This document shows, piece by piece, positions 52,675-62,361 of a DNA stretch of 64,000 nt. The stretch's first letter is position 1. Each line of letters starts with the position of its first letter. The notes under the pieces are model-generated. The model saw only the letters and a list, made by a program, of their open reading frames with translations. It searched no databases and was not told the DNA's origin. The translations under genes were made by a program, and so were the position numbers. The DNA lies in contig CACYTP010000003.1 of the NCBI GenBank assembly GCA_902777385.1, forward strand, positions 40,899 through 104,898, written 5' to 3'. Source of the DNA: an uncultured bacterium. GTDB lineage: Bacteria > Cyanobacteriota > Vampirovibrionia > Gastranaerophilales > Gastranaerophilaceae.

Positions 52675-54374
52675 TATTTTTGCAATTCCAATTTTTTCTG
52701 TTCAACTCTTTCAAGATGAACTTCATTTTCACATTTTCTGTTACTTCTAAATCCGTAATTAAAGTATATGATTGCACCTAAGCCCAACCATACAGGGAAT
52801 AATAATGCAGAATTAGAGTCCGCAGACTGCATTAATTTGTATACCATCAATCCGCCACAGCATAAAATACCTATACTAGGGAACCAGGGTGAAAATGGAA
52901 CTCTGAACGGACGAGGTCTGTCCGGATCGGTATGTCTTAAAATTAGAACGGCTACACAAACAACAATGAATGAAGTAAATGTACCAAAGTTACATAATTC
53001 AGCCGCTGCCTGTAAGTCTAATGTCATAACACCTATAACAGATAATATACCTACAAGCCAAGTTAAGACATAAGGGGTATGATATTTTTTATGTAATACC
53101 TGTAATTTTTTAGGAATAAAGTTATCACGACTCATAGCATACAATACACGAATAGCAGCCAACTCCATAACCAGTAATACTGAAGTTAATCCTGCCAGTG
53201 AACCTACGGAAATCATCCCTGCGACCCAATCCTGATGTGCAATTTCAGACATTACAAATGCCATAGGTGCTTTAATAAATTCTGCCGGAACACTACCTGA
53301 TGTAGGATACATACCTGTCATAACCAAAGCAACCAATACATATACAACTGTTGCAGCAATTAATGAACCGATGATACCTATCGGCAAATCTCTCTGCGGA
53401 TTTTTACATTCTTCAGCAACCGTCGCAATTGCATCAAAACCTATGTATGCAAAAAATATTAAAAACGCACCATTTGCAATCCCTGATATGCCATTCGGTG
53501 CAAATGGAACCCAGTTTGCAGGTTTTATGTAGAATAAACCGACCAAAACAAATAATGCTATAACCGCAATTTTAATCACAACCATTATAGCAGTCATTTT
53601 TGCCGAGTCTTTAGTACCTTTTATTAAAATCATTGTAGACAAAATTATAACTACAGCCGCAGGAATATTTAAGCAAATAGGCATTTGAGCCATAAAATTC
53701 CACGCTACCGCTATATGATTAACGAACGGATGAGCAATTACAGGTAATTTATCAGCTATAAAGTGCATAATTCCCATATTAGGCAGTAATGAATGAATTG
53801 TAGGAATTATTGCATGCGGGTCTATTCCTTCTGCCATAAGGGATTTTGTAGCGGAATCAATATCACTCACTAACCATACAGGAGGATTAGCCAGCCAGTT
53901 TGGCAAAATATTGGCAAACCCTTTCATAAATTGAACAAAATGATTTGACCAAGCTGAAGCTACAACAATAAATCCTATTGCATATTCCAGCAATAAAACC
54001 CAACCTACCATCCAGGCTGCAAATTCACCCAAAGTGGCAAAGGTATATGTGTAAGCACCACCGGCAACAGGAATCATTGTTGCAAATTCACAATAGCATA
54101 ATGCTGAAAATACACACGCAAAAGCTGCTATTACCATAGATATAGCAAGAGCCGGACCTGCACCGTTAGCACCTGCCGCTGCTACACCAACAATCGCAAA
54201 TATACCTGCACCAATAATTGCACCAATACCGAGAACAATTAAATCCCATACTCCGAGATTTTTTTCCAGTCCTTCTGATTTTGCATCTTCCAACATTGCG
54301 TCAGGACTCTTAATTTGAGTAATCCTACGCAAAAAATTTTTACTGAACGTAGGGTGATGAAATTTTGTAGCCAT
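52674..54374 (-). CDS. amino acid permease (APC superfamily), paralogue
   Basis: A 566-residue paralogue of the downstream permease, with the same signatures (GIGAIIGAGIFAIVGVAA; CEFATMIPVAGGAYTY; FFAYIGFDAIATVAEECKNP). It is longer because of an insert of about 50 residues between helices 3 and 4 (region with ANILPNWLANPPVW and HSLLPNMGIMHF). The two genes are an evident tandem duplication. Such pairs may transport different amino acids or form an antiport module. It follows glyQ on the same strand. Confidence 0.92.
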   Translation of the reverse strand: MATKFHHPTFSKNFLRRITQIKSPDAMLEDAKSEGLEKNLGVWDLIVLGIGAIIGAGIFAIVGVAAAGANGAGPALAISMVIAAFACVFSALCYCEFATMIPVAGGAYTYTFATLGEFAAWMVGWVLLLEYAIGFIVVASAWSNHFVQFMKGFANILPNWLANPPVWLVSDIDSATKSLMAEGIDPHAIIPTIHSLLPNMGIMHFIADKLPVIAHPFVNHIAVAWNFMAQMPICLNIPAAVVIILSTMILIKGTKDSAKMTAIMVVIKIAVIALFVLVGLFYIKPANWVPFAPNGISGIANGAFLIFFAYIGFDAIATVAEECKNPQRDLPIGIIGSLIAATVVYVLVALVMTGMYPTSGSVPAEFIKAPMAFVMSEIAHQDWVAGMISVGSLAGLTSVLLVMELAAIRVLYAMSRDNFIPKKLQVLHKKYHTPYVLTWLVGILSVIGVMTLDLQAAAELCNFGTFTSFIVVCVAVLILRHTDPDRPRPFRVPFSPWFPSIGILCCGGLMVYKLMQSADSNSALLFPVWLGLGAIIYFNYGFRSNRKCENEVHLERVEQKKLELQK

Positions 54375-54392
54375 TTATATTCCTTTATATTC

Positions 54393-55265
54393 TTACTTGC
54401 AAAGAGGAAATCCCATTTCCTCTCTCTGTGCGACATACAGCTTAGCTACAGCCGATGCCATAGTTCTTACTCTGCCTATGAAATTATTTCTTTCGTCTTT
54501 ACTGATAACACCTCTTGCATCAAGAAGATTAAAAGTATGAGAACATTTTAACACATAATCATAAGCAGGCAAAACTAATTGTGCCTTTACACAATTATCA
54601 ACCTCTTTTTGATATAAATCAAACATTGTGAATAATGATTTTGTATCCGATACTTCAAAATTATATTTTGATTGTTCTATTTCATTTTGGAGATAAATGT
54701 CACCATATTTTAACTCATTATTCCACATAATATCGTATACAGATTCTTTATTTTGCAAATACATTGCAATACGTTCCAATCCATAAGTAAGCTCCAACGC
54801 AACAGGCTTAATCTCTAATCCGCCAACCTGCTGGAAATAAGTGAACTGGGTAATTTCCATACCGTCAAGCCAAACTTCCCAACCAACACCGGCAGCTCCA
54901 AGAGTTGGGGATTCCCAGTTATCTTCAACAAATCTGACATCATGTTCTTTTAAATCTATACCCATAGCTTCAAGACTTCTTAAATAAAGTTCTTGAGCAT
55001 CATCCGGTGACGGTTTTAATATAACCTGAAATTGGAAATAATGTCCCAATCTGTTTGGATTTTCGCCATATCTTGCATCGGTAGGACGTCTGCAAGGTTC
55101 AATCATCGCCGTATTCCACGGTTCAGGACCTAACGCTCTTAAAAAAGTAGCAGGGTTCATTGTTGAAGCACCCTTTTCTATGTCATAAGGCTGTTGGATA
55201 ATACAACCGTAATCTGCCCAAAATTTTTGTAAGTTTAAAACAAGTTCTTGAAAATTTAAAGCCAT
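54393..55265 (-). CDS. glyQ: glycyl-tRNA synthetase alpha subunit
   Basis: Catalytic class II subunit of the tetrameric bacterial glycyl-tRNA synthetase. Starts [19 protein letters not shown]; motif 2-like [18 protein letters not shown] and motif 3 region [13 protein letters not shown] are clear. I use the ATG at 55263-55265 (GGAAAGAG upstream; 290 residues, the usual size) rather than the longer frame. The beta subunit gene glyS is not in this window, so the two subunit genes are apart, unlike in E. coli. Confidence 0.95.
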   Translation of the reverse strand: MALNFQELVLNLQKFWADYGCIIQQPYDIEKGASTMNPATFLRALGPEPWNTAMIEPCRRPTDARYGENPNRLGHYFQFQVILKPSPDDAQELYLRSLEAMGIDLKEHDVRFVEDNWESPTLGAAGVGWEVWLDGMEITQFTYFQQVGGLEIKPVALELTYGLERIAMYLQNKESVYDIMWNNELKYGDIYLQNEIEQSKYNFEVSDTKSLFTMFDLYQKEVDNCVKAQLVLPAYDYVLKCSHTFNLLDARGVISKDERNNFIGRVRTMASAVAKLYVAQREEMGFPLCK

Positions 55266-55404
55266 AACTCTTTCCAAATATTGTACTATATACACTCGCT
55301 TGTTTATTCTATTACCAACATAGTACAATTGCAACTTAATGATAAAAAATGTTAAGTACCCGTATATTTATGATAATATAGAATTAACTAAAGAGGGTTT
55401 TGTT

Positions 55405-55917
55405 ATGGCGAATAAAATTATTATATTTTCAGGGAAACAGTACAGTGGAAAAGATACTGCTGCAAAGATTATGTTGGAAAAAATGTCTGACTTCAGACGC
55501 TGTGCAATGGGTGACATCATAAAACTCACCTATGGTAAAGAAAAAGGGTTAACATACGAAGAAATAGAAAAAAATAAACCTGTTTACAGGCAGGATTTAA
55601 TAAATCTCGGCAACTGGGGAAGAGCCCAAAACCCTGATTACTGGCTCAACAAAATTATAGAACAGGACGGAAATATAATTGTAACAGACGTCAGAGTTCC
55701 TCACGAATATGAAGTTTTTAAAAAGGCTGGTGCTATAACCATTAGAGTAGAAGCATCAAGAGAAACCAGATTGCAAAGAGGAGAACTTATTGGGGAATCC
55801 GATATTACAGAAACAGGACTTGACAATATTAAAGACTGGGATTTTGTTATAAACAACAATTCCGACTATGAAAATTTAAAAATTCAGGTACAAAAAATTA
55901 TTGATTCCATAAATTAG
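55405..55917 (+). CDS. P-loop nucleotide kinase (dNMP kinase-like)
   Basis: A 170-residue kinase-like protein with P-loop FSGKQYSGKDTAAK and later TDVRVPHEYEVFKKAG and a RLQRGE Arg-rich lid. This resembles phage-type deoxynucleoside monophosphate kinases and phosphomevalonate-kinase-like proteins. The ATG at 55405 follows AGAGGG. It stands alone between convergent genes. Substrate (dNMP or other) is not certain. Confidence 0.8.
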   Translation: MANKIIIFSGKQYSGKDTAAKIMLEKMSDFRRCAMGDIIKLTYGKEKGLTYEEIEKNKPVYRQDLINLGNWGRAQNPDYWLNKIIEQDGNIIVTDVRVPHEYEVFKKAGAITIRVEASRETRLQRGELIGESDITETGLDNIKDWDFVINNNSDYENLKIQVQKIIDSIN

Positions 55918-55947
55918 TATAAGAATAACAATAAAGTCTTCAGAATT

Positions 55948-56850
55948 CTATTTTTTCAATATTTCAGGATAGCAGTTCCATTTTATATTCTGATTTTTTC
56001 TAAACCAAGTTAACTGTCTTTTTGCATAACGTCTTGTATTTTGTTTGAGCAAATTCAAAGCCTCATCCAATGTAATTTTACCGTCAAGATATTCTATTAT
56101 TTCGTGATAACCAATTGTATCGACAAGATTTGGGATTCTTCCATGTTTTAATAGCAGCTTTTTAGTTTCATCAACCATTCCTGCCTCAAACATTTTATCA
56201 ACACGGGCATTAATTCGCTCGTACAAAATATCCCTTGGATAGTTACAACCAATCCACTCAACATCAAACTCTGTATCCTCTTTCAGAAGTTTAACTTCGC
56301 TCAGAGGTTTTCCGCTTAATTTTACGATTTCTATCGAACGGATAAGTTTTTTTCTGTCATTAAATTCTATTGAACTTGCACCCTCGTTATCAAGTTCAGC
56401 CATTAGGCTGTACAAATCCTCACTACTCATTTGCTGTAGTTCTTTTCTTAATTCATAATCAGGTTCAACTTGCGGCGGATTATAATTTTCGAGCAGTAAT
56501 CTGAAATATAACCCTGTTCCTCCGACAATAATCGGAGTTTTATTCCTCGATAAAATATCATAAATATATATTTTTGCATCCTTTACATACAAACCTGCAG
56601 TATAATCGAATTCAGGCTCAACAATATCCATCATATAATGAGGAATACCACATCTTTCTTCTACAGAAGGTTTTGCACAAACCTTATCAAAACCCCTATA
56701 AACCAATCTGGAATCGGCAGAAACAATCTCACCACCAATTTTTTGAGCAAGCTCTATTGAATAAGCCGTCTTTCCACTGGCGGTTGCCCCCACGACAGCT
56801 ATAACTTTAGGTTTTTGATTCTTTAATTTTGTCTCTGAATTGTTCATCAT
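55948..56850 (-). CDS. miaA: tRNA dimethylallyltransferase
   Basis: Adds an isopentenyl group to A37 of tRNAs reading UNN codons. P-loop VVGATASGKTAYSIEL, then ADSRLVYRGFDKVCAKP (DSxQ/R region), GGTGLYFRLLLENY and the C-terminal QNTRRYAKRQLTWFRK, all MiaA signatures. Length of 300 residues is normal. The start overlaps the upstream membrane protein gene by 44 nt. Confidence 0.95.
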   Translation of the reverse strand: MMNNSETKLKNQKPKVIAVVGATASGKTAYSIELAQKIGGEIVSADSRLVYRGFDKVCAKPSVEERCGIPHYMMDIVEPEFDYTAGLYVKDAKIYIYDILSRNKTPIIVGGTGLYFRLLLENYNPPQVEPDYELRKELQQMSSEDLYSLMAELDNEGASSIEFNDRKKLIRSIEIVKLSGKPLSEVKLLKEDTEFDVEWIGCNYPRDILYERINARVDKMFEAGMVDETKKLLLKHGRIPNLVDTIGYHEIIEYLDGKITLDEALNLLKQNTRRYAKRQLTWFRKNQNIKWNCYPEILKK

Positions 56851-57676
56851 AATATGAGAATATTAACACAACAACATATACAAGAAAATAGAAATATATT
56901 ATAATCATCAGCATATATAAAATCGGATTTTTCAACGAAAACGGACCTATCAAAGAAAGTATCAATTGTACAACAGATATGTATATATATAATTTTAATG
57001 AATTCCAGAAGTTAAAATACACCTTTTTTATAGATGTAAATAATGTTATAAGCGGATTTCTATGGGTATATAAAGTTTCAGGCATCCACAACATAAGGGA
57101 AAACGAAACTATTGTAGGAATTAATGTAACTGCTAAAATAATTTTCATAACAGGTACAGAAATTGTCCTGAAGATATCAAGTATTTGCTCAGGAGGCAAC
57201 TCATCAAGAAATGCTTTAACATCCTCTCCCGAGTAGCTGTTCAAACCGGCATTACTAAGAACGGAAATAATATCTCTTAAATTATCAAAACTTATCATCT
57301 TCATTAGAAAGCCCATACCAAGAGCTATCCCAAGAAATAACAAAGTTACTTCAACAAAGTACAGGAAAAATCTACCTATGCCAACAGGAAAAGTCTTTAA
57401 CAAATCAAGAGCTTCTTTATTCTTATCTTTGTCGAATATAAAATCTTTTTTGGAAAATTTTACACATTTTTTAACCATGTAAAACCAACCGGCACAAAAA
57501 CCGCTAACCATAAACAGCATTGTTATACCTGACAGTACCATTTCAGGAAGAGTATCTACAACATTTTTAGAAAAATCAATATAAATTGTCAGCAACCACC
57601 AAAATAAGGCTATAGGTATTGTTAAAATAATACCTTCGTTAGTTGCTTTGAATACTCTTTTATAAAGTTTGAACAT
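56807..57676 (-). CDS. integral membrane protein
   Basis: A 289-residue membrane protein with about six hydrophobic helices and a soluble loop (about residues 140-165, SGEDVKAFLDELPPEQILDI). Family not recognised. It overlaps miaA by 44 nt and lies 12 nt after the CoA-activase-like gene, in an apparent five-gene unit (sigma factor to miaA). It resembles the 25731-26474 protein in overall plan. Confidence 0.7.
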   Translation of the reverse strand: MFKLYKRVFKATNEGIILTIPIALFWWLLTIYIDFSKNVVDTLPEMVLSGITMLFMVSGFCAGWFYMVKKCVKFSKKDFIFDKDKNKEALDLLKTFPVGIGRFFLYFVEVTLLFLGIALGMGFLMKMISFDNLRDIISVLSNAGLNSYSGEDVKAFLDELPPEQILDIFRTISVPVMKIILAVTLIPTIVSFSLMLWMPETLYTHRNPLITLFTSIKKVYFNFWNSLKLYIYISVVQLILSLIGPFSLKNPILYMLMIIIYFYFLVYVVVLIFSYYDEQFRDKIKESKT

Positions 57677-57688
57677 ATATTACAATTC

Positions 57689-58828
57689 CTATTTTACTGT
57701 CTCTGGTTTCTTTTTATCTGCTGCAAGTTTTCTTTTACGCCTTCTCATCAAATCTACAAAAGCTTCCAACCTTGTCAAATAGCCTGCTTTACCTGTCTGT
57801 TCATCCATTATCAATGGTAATATAGGGATATCGCAATTTTCTCGCATTGCAGGGAATATATTTTGAGACATAATTTCCGGCATACAAGTAAACGGGCTTA
57901 TATGAATTATTCCATCAACACCTCTTTGGTCAGCATAGGCAACATCTGAAACACATTCCAGAGCATCACCGCCAATATCACGCATCAGGTATGGTTTTGC
58001 CAGTCTGTTTGCTCTTTGTAAATGAGTTTCCCCTTTTCTGAAAATTTTTGGGATAATCGCATCTTTTAAAAACCCGCTTACAGTCAGGCTTTTTCTGGTT
58101 TCAACACCCATTTTACCAAGCTCTTTTACAATATCCTGATTAGAAAACTTATCGCAAACAAGATAAATTTCGCCTGTTATATCAACATGCAAAACTTCTT
58201 TGTTCATATCAAGTTCTACTTTATCCATTTCCGCAAAAGCAAGTTTTTTGGCTCTGTTCATTTGCCTTGTATTCATAGCATCTTCAACAATTTTTAATGC
58301 ACGCTTAAAAGCCTTTTCGGAAGCTCCGAACTCAACTTCTCTTGCTCTGCAATATGACAATTTTGCCTGCAAATCATCAAGTAAAAAAACTTTTCTTATT
58401 GCTAAAACTATAGCTTTTCCAAACAGGACGTAATCACTCTTGCCACTAATTTTTTTTAGGAAATCGAACATCCCTTTGATACCGTCATAAAGAGTCATTT
58501 CAATATAGTTTGCTTTATAACCCATATCCTCTAACGCACTATGAATACCTCCGCCGTACTCACCTAATCGGCAGCAACCGGGAGACGTAATCATTGCAAC
58601 GTAATCAGCACCACCTTCTATTGCTTCTACAAAATTTCCAAGAATTAGCTTATATGGCAAGCATATAGCTTCAGGAGAATTTTTTGTACCTAAAGACAAT
58701 GTCTTTTTACTTGTATAAGGCGGTATATACGGTTCAACACCAATCTTTCTTAACGCTGACGCCCAAGCTATATATATGTATCCCATGTGCGGGAAAGCTA
58801 CTTTTATTTTCTTTGTTTTATCTGTCAT
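57689..58828 (-). CDS. CoA activase-like protein (2-hydroxyacyl-CoA dehydratase family, DUF2229-like)
   Basis: A 379-residue protein related to activators/components of 2-hydroxyacyl-CoA dehydratases. SPEAICLPYKLILGNFVEA, TSPGCCRLGEYG and HISPFTCMPEIMSQNI hold conserved Cys that in this family ligate an iron-sulfur cluster. The ATPase (BadF/HgdC) part is absent, so this is the DUF2229-type subunit alone. Role in this organism unknown; the family is typical of anaerobes. It lies 10 nt downstream of gcvPB in the same unit. Confidence 0.8.
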   Translation of the reverse strand: MTDKTKKIKVAFPHMGYIYIAWASALRKIGVEPYIPPYTSKKTLSLGTKNSPEAICLPYKLILGNFVEAIEGGADYVAMITSPGCCRLGEYGGGIHSALEDMGYKANYIEMTLYDGIKGMFDFLKKISGKSDYVLFGKAIVLAIRKVFLLDDLQAKLSYCRAREVEFGASEKAFKRALKIVEDAMNTRQMNRAKKLAFAEMDKVELDMNKEVLHVDITGEIYLVCDKFSNQDIVKELGKMGVETRKSLTVSGFLKDAIIPKIFRKGETHLQRANRLAKPYLMRDIGGDALECVSDVAYADQRGVDGIIHISPFTCMPEIMSQNIFPAMRENCDIPILPLIMDEQTGKAGYLTRLEAFVDLMRRRKRKLAADKKKPETVK

Positions 58829-58838
58829 ATTGTTTCTC

Positions 58839-60260
58839 TTATTCTTTGTATGTCAAATCAGGATGTCTTGCCGCAAGAGTTTCATCTACCCGCCTAACCG
58901 GAGTTGAATGAGGAGCCGATGTAACTTTTTCCGGATCAGATTCAACTTCTTTTGCAATATTTATCATAGTATCAATAAATTCATCCAATTTTTCTTTAGT
59001 TTCAGATTCTGTAGGTTCAATCATAATTGCTTCATGCACAATCAGAGGGAAATAAACCGTCGGAGGGTGTGTATTTCCATCCATTAACCTTTTGGCAATA
59101 TTCAGAGTTGAAACACCTTTTTCCTTTTGGCGTTCCCCTGTTAGCACAAATTCATGCATGCAAGGAAAATCATAAGGTAAATCGTAGTAATTCTTTAACT
59201 TTTCCTTTATATAATTTGCATTCAAAACAGCATTTTCCGTTGCTTCTTTGAGATTTTTACCCATCATAAGAATATACGCATAGGCTCTTACCAACACTCC
59301 GAAATTACCAAAAAACGCTTTTACTGAACCTATAGAATTTTTTAAATCATAATTTCTTCTGTATATTTCTCCATCAAATTCAATAATCGGCACAGGTAAA
59401 AATTCTTTTAATTTTTCAACTACACCGACAGGACCTGCTCCGGGACCGCCGCCGCCATGAGGAGTGGCAAAAGTTTTGTGCAAATTTATATGCACAACAT
59501 CAAATCCCATAAGCTTTGGATTGGTATAACCCATGATTGCATTAAAATTAGCACCGTCATAATACAACAGAGAGCCGTTTTCGTGCATCAATTTTGATAT
59601 TTCCAAAACATTTTCTTCAAACAATCCAAGCGTATTAGGATTTGTCATCATAATAGCGGCAACATCTTTATTCAACAAGCTTTTTAGATTATCAATATCA
59701 ACCTGACCTTTATCATTTGATTTTACGGGAATTATATCAAAACCGCACATGTGAGCACTTGCAGGATTTGTTCCATGGGCAGAATCAGGAATTAATACTT
59801 TTTTCCGTTTATCAGAAATACTTTCAAAGTATTTTTTTATAATCATCATACCTGTCAACTCACCATGAGCACCGGCAGCCGGTTGTAAAGTAATTGCATC
59901 CATACCTGTAATAACCTTCAACTCTTCCTGAAGGTTATACATTAGCTTTAACGAGCCTTGGCAATACTCATCGGGAGTATTAGGGTGGATTGAAGTAAAC
60001 CCTTCAAGAGATGCTAATAATTCATTAACTTTCGGGTTATATTTCATAGTACATGAGCCTAGCGGATAAAAACCTTTTTCAATACAGAAATTTCTGTCTG
60101 ATAATTCTTTATAATGACGCATTACTTCCAATTCGCCCAGTTGAGGAAGCCCGACTTTACCCTGACGCAAATCAGCATTTTTTAGAAAATCAAGATTTTC
60201 AACTTCATCCGTTAAAGATATCCCCTCTGCATTATTGCTTTTTTCGAAAATTGTTTTCAT
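58839..60260 (-). CDS. gcvPB: glycine dehydrogenase (decarboxylating) subunit 2
   Basis: PLP-dependent P-protein beta subunit of the glycine cleavage system, 473 residues. The PLP-binding Lys is in NLHKTFATPHGGGGPG, and ALCLPAAGAHGE-like TLQPAAGAHGELTGM and PIIEFDGEIYRRNYD segments fit GcvPB. The partner gcvPA and gcvT/gcvH are not in the window. The ATG overlaps the stop of the sigma-factor gene (TAATG), an unexpected coupling. Confidence 0.95.
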   Translation of the reverse strand: MKTIFEKSNNAEGISLTDEVENLDFLKNADLRQGKVGLPQLGELEVMRHYKELSDRNFCIEKGFYPLGSCTMKYNPKVNELLASLEGFTSIHPNTPDEYCQGSLKLMYNLQEELKVITGMDAITLQPAAGAHGELTGMMIIKKYFESISDKRKKVLIPDSAHGTNPASAHMCGFDIIPVKSNDKGQVDIDNLKSLLNKDVAAIMMTNPNTLGLFEENVLEISKLMHENGSLLYYDGANFNAIMGYTNPKLMGFDVVHINLHKTFATPHGGGGPGAGPVGVVEKLKEFLPVPIIEFDGEIYRRNYDLKNSIGSVKAFFGNFGVLVRAYAYILMMGKNLKEATENAVLNANYIKEKLKNYYDLPYDFPCMHEFVLTGERQKEKGVSTLNIAKRLMDGNTHPPTVYFPLIVHEAIMIEPTESETKEKLDEFIDTMINIAKEVESDPEKVTSAPHSTPVRRVDETLAARHPDLTYKE

Positions 60261-60886
60261 TAAATCACACCCCGTCTTTTCAAATCTTTCTTAACTTTAT
60301 CCAATCCGGATTGAATAATTCTTGATATACGGGATTGGGAAATATCAAACTCTTCAGATATTTCTCTCAATTTCTTTTCTCTAAAAAACTTATATTCAAT
60401 AAGTTCGCGTTCTCTTTTGGGTAAACGCTTAATTGCCTCTACTATCTCGGATTTAAGTTCAAGAAATTCAATAGCTTCATCAGGAGTCTGATCCTCAGCC
60501 TTAATCTGAGTAGGGACTTCTGCTTCCTGCATTTCCTCAATGGAAAGAATTGTTTTATAGACCTCACATCTTACTTCCTGAGAGTCCTCTGCCTGTGCAG
60601 CCTGACGTCTGTTTTTTAAAGTATACCATTTATAACGTCTTCTGACTTCATTTCTGATAGCCCATTTTATAGCAGTAGAAAGGTATGTATTATTATAATG
60701 TTCCGGAGAATGCGACTGGAACAGAATATACAAAGCGTGCGTACCGATATTAATCAATTCAGGCAACTCTACAAGGTGTGATACCGAAAATTTCTGATAT
60801 TCAACCTTCGCTATAGTTTCTATTAAATTCTTATATTCCCTTAAATTAACCTTTTCTCCGGCAGGCATACTATAACGTCCAATCAC
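60260..60886 (-). CDS. RNA polymerase sigma factor (sigma-70 family)
   Basis: A 208-residue sigma factor with region 2 (LPELINIGTHALYILFQSHS ... STAIKWAIRNEVRRRYKWY) and region 4 (LPKRERELIEYKFFREKKLR, HTH ISEEFDISQSRISRII). Region 3 is much reduced. It resembles FliA/SigF-type or group 3 factors. The start is a GTG at 60884-60886 or the ATG at 60866-60868; neither has a clear ribosome-binding site. It heads the unit that continues through gcvPB to miaA. Confidence 0.9.
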   Translation of the reverse strand: MIGRYSMPAGEKVNLREYKNLIETIAKVEYQKFSVSHLVELPELINIGTHALYILFQSHSPEHYNNTYLSTAIKWAIRNEVRRRYKWYTLKNRRQAAQAEDSQEVRCEVYKTILSIEEMQEAEVPTQIKAEDQTPDEAIEFLELKSEIVEAIKRLPKRERELIEYKFFREKKLREISEEFDISQSRISRIIQSGLDKVKKDLKRRGVI

Positions 60887-61015
60887 TATTCAAACAATAA
60901 ATACTGTACATAATTATTCTAACAGAAAAACTGTAACATGAACAATTTATATACTTTTGCTTAACATAATTTAAAAAGAAAAATTCTCAGAATTTTAACT
61001 CCATTATACAAATTA

Positions 61016-61408
61016 TTAAACAATTTTATCAATTATATTTTTGTAACTTTTAAAATCTCTGCAATTATACTTAGGAATATAATCAACATTATAATGTTCA
61101 GCAATCAGACGTATAGCATTAGAGGCAGATATAATAATAATTTTCGTTTTATAATACTCTTTCATTTTTTGTATTTGTTCAATTAACCATTCCCCTGCCA
61201 TTAGCGGAAGAAAGTCACTTTCCATCTGCATATCTGTCAGAATAATATCATACGGATTATCAGTATTAAGATATAACAGTTCATTCCCTTCCATTGCAGA
61301 TTCGGCAGTATCAATTTCGAACCTGTCAGGATATAGTTGTCGGATAACTTCTTCATGATGTCTTCTCCAACTTGGAGCATCATCTACTATCAATAATTTT
61401 TGTTTCAT
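61016..61408 (-). CDS. single-domain response regulator
   Basis: A 130-residue receiver (REC) domain only. Acidic pair VDDAPSW, phospho-acceptor Asp in ILTDMQM, Ser/Thr switch in IIISAS and the conserved Lys in YIPKYN are all present, so it should be phosphorylatable. There is no output domain. No kinase gene is adjacent. It may act as a phosphate relay or protein-interaction switch, as for the nearby sigma factor, which is speculation. Confidence 0.88.
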   Translation of the reverse strand: MKQKLLIVDDAPSWRRHHEEVIRQLYPDRFEIDTAESAMEGNELLYLNTDNPYDIILTDMQMESDFLPLMAGEWLIEQIQKMKEYYKTKIIIISASNAIRLIAEHYNVDYIPKYNCRDFKSYKNIIDKIV

Positions 61409-61504
61409 TTCTTAATCTTATCACAAAAATATCATATCTTCTCTTGAAAAGAGGATACATATATGATATACTATTTATGTGTAGTGCAATTTGGAGGTTA
61501 GTAC

Positions 61505-61693
61505 ATGGCAAAAATTTTAGTTACTATGCCGGATGCCTTTTTAAATAAGGTTGACGGACTGGCAACCGACGAACAAAGAACCAGAAGTGAACTTATTAGA
61601 GAGGCTCTTCGTTCATATATGCGTCGTGTTTCTGTTCACCAATCCCAAAAAGCAGGTGAAAATGCAAAAATACTGGAGAACCTTTTAGGTTAA
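61505..61693 (+). CDS. ribbon-helix-helix (CopG/Arc-like) protein
   Basis: A 62-residue DNA-binding protein: beta strand AKILVTMPDAFLNKVDGLA, then RTRSELIREALRSYMRR, the RHH pattern also seen in CopG, NikR and antitoxins. GGAGG precedes the ATG. No toxin gene is adjacent (a terminator follows), so it is more likely a stand-alone regulator, perhaps of itself. Confidence 0.9.
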   Translation: MAKILVTMPDAFLNKVDGLATDEQRTRSELIREALRSYMRRVSVHQSQKAGENAKILENLLG

Positions 61694-61717
61694 CTCTGCA
61701 ACACAAAAAGTTTATTT

Positions 61718-61745
61718 AAGCCGGTACGAGAGTATCGGCTTTTTT
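61718..61745. terminator. terminator between the RHH gene and ruvA
   Basis: AAGCCGGTAC/GTATCGGCTT (one G-T pair) with a GAGA loop and a T run. It serves both converging transcripts. Confidence 0.85.
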
Positions 61746-62355
61746 ATACGGATAAAATTTGCAGAGTTGTTTTTAATATATTTTCGGCATCGGCATTATC
61801 TTCAAGTACAGCAATAGCTTTTGACATAGCGGATTTTATTTCATCTCTTTCATATCCCAAAGAAGTCAGGACAGCCTGAGCATCTTCCATTGCCTGATTA
61901 TTCTGAACTTTTGAGGTTTCAATATGAATTGGCTCATTTTCTTTAAAGTTCATTAATTTATCTTTTAATTCAAGAATAATTTTCTGGGCTAATTTTGGTC
62001 CGACGCCCTTTGCTCTTGTTAGTTCTTTATAATTTCCCTGAATAACAAATCCTATAAGTTCTGAGGACTCAAATTCATCAAGCAAAGTTAATGCCATTTT
62101 ACTGCCGACACCTGATACTGATGTAAGTATGTTAAATATATCTCTGTCTTCTTTATGCAAAAATCCGCAAAGAGACATTTTATCTTCTCTGTGTATAAGA
62201 ACAGCATAAATTTTGAGAGTATCTTCCGGCAGATTATTAAAATCTCTCGGAGTTATCTCCAACAAATACCCGATACCACTTGCTTCAATAGTAACAAAAG
62301 TTCCTTTTGTTGTATTTGTCTTACCTGCAAACTGACCTTTTATGTAATCGTACAT
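61744..62355 (-). CDS. ruvA: Holliday junction branch migration protein RuvA
   Basis: Binds Holliday junctions and loads the RuvB motor. N-terminal OB fold (YIKGQFAGKTNTTKGTFVTIE), two helix-hairpin-helix motifs (ILTSVSGVGSKMALTLL and LTRAKGVGPKLAQKIILEL) and a C-terminal RuvB-binding domain (EDAQAVLTSLGYERDEI). Length of 203 residues is typical. It follows dnaA after 6 nt; AAGGG precedes the ATG. ruvB and ruvC are not adjacent. Confidence 0.96.
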   Translation of the reverse strand: MYDYIKGQFAGKTNTTKGTFVTIEASGIGYLLEITPRDFNNLPEDTLKIYAVLIHREDKMSLCGFLHKEDRDIFNILTSVSGVGSKMALTLLDEFESSELIGFVIQGNYKELTRAKGVGPKLAQKIILELKDKLMNFKENEPIHIETSKVQNNQAMEDAQAVLTSLGYERDEIKSAMSKAIAVLEDNADAENILKTTLQILSV

Positions 62356-62361
62356 TTTAAT

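Noticed and set aside
61505..61693. Toxin-antitoxin pair with the ribbon-helix-helix protein as antitoxin
   Set aside because: A terminator follows immediately and the next gene is ruvA on the other strand; no toxin-like gene is adjacent.
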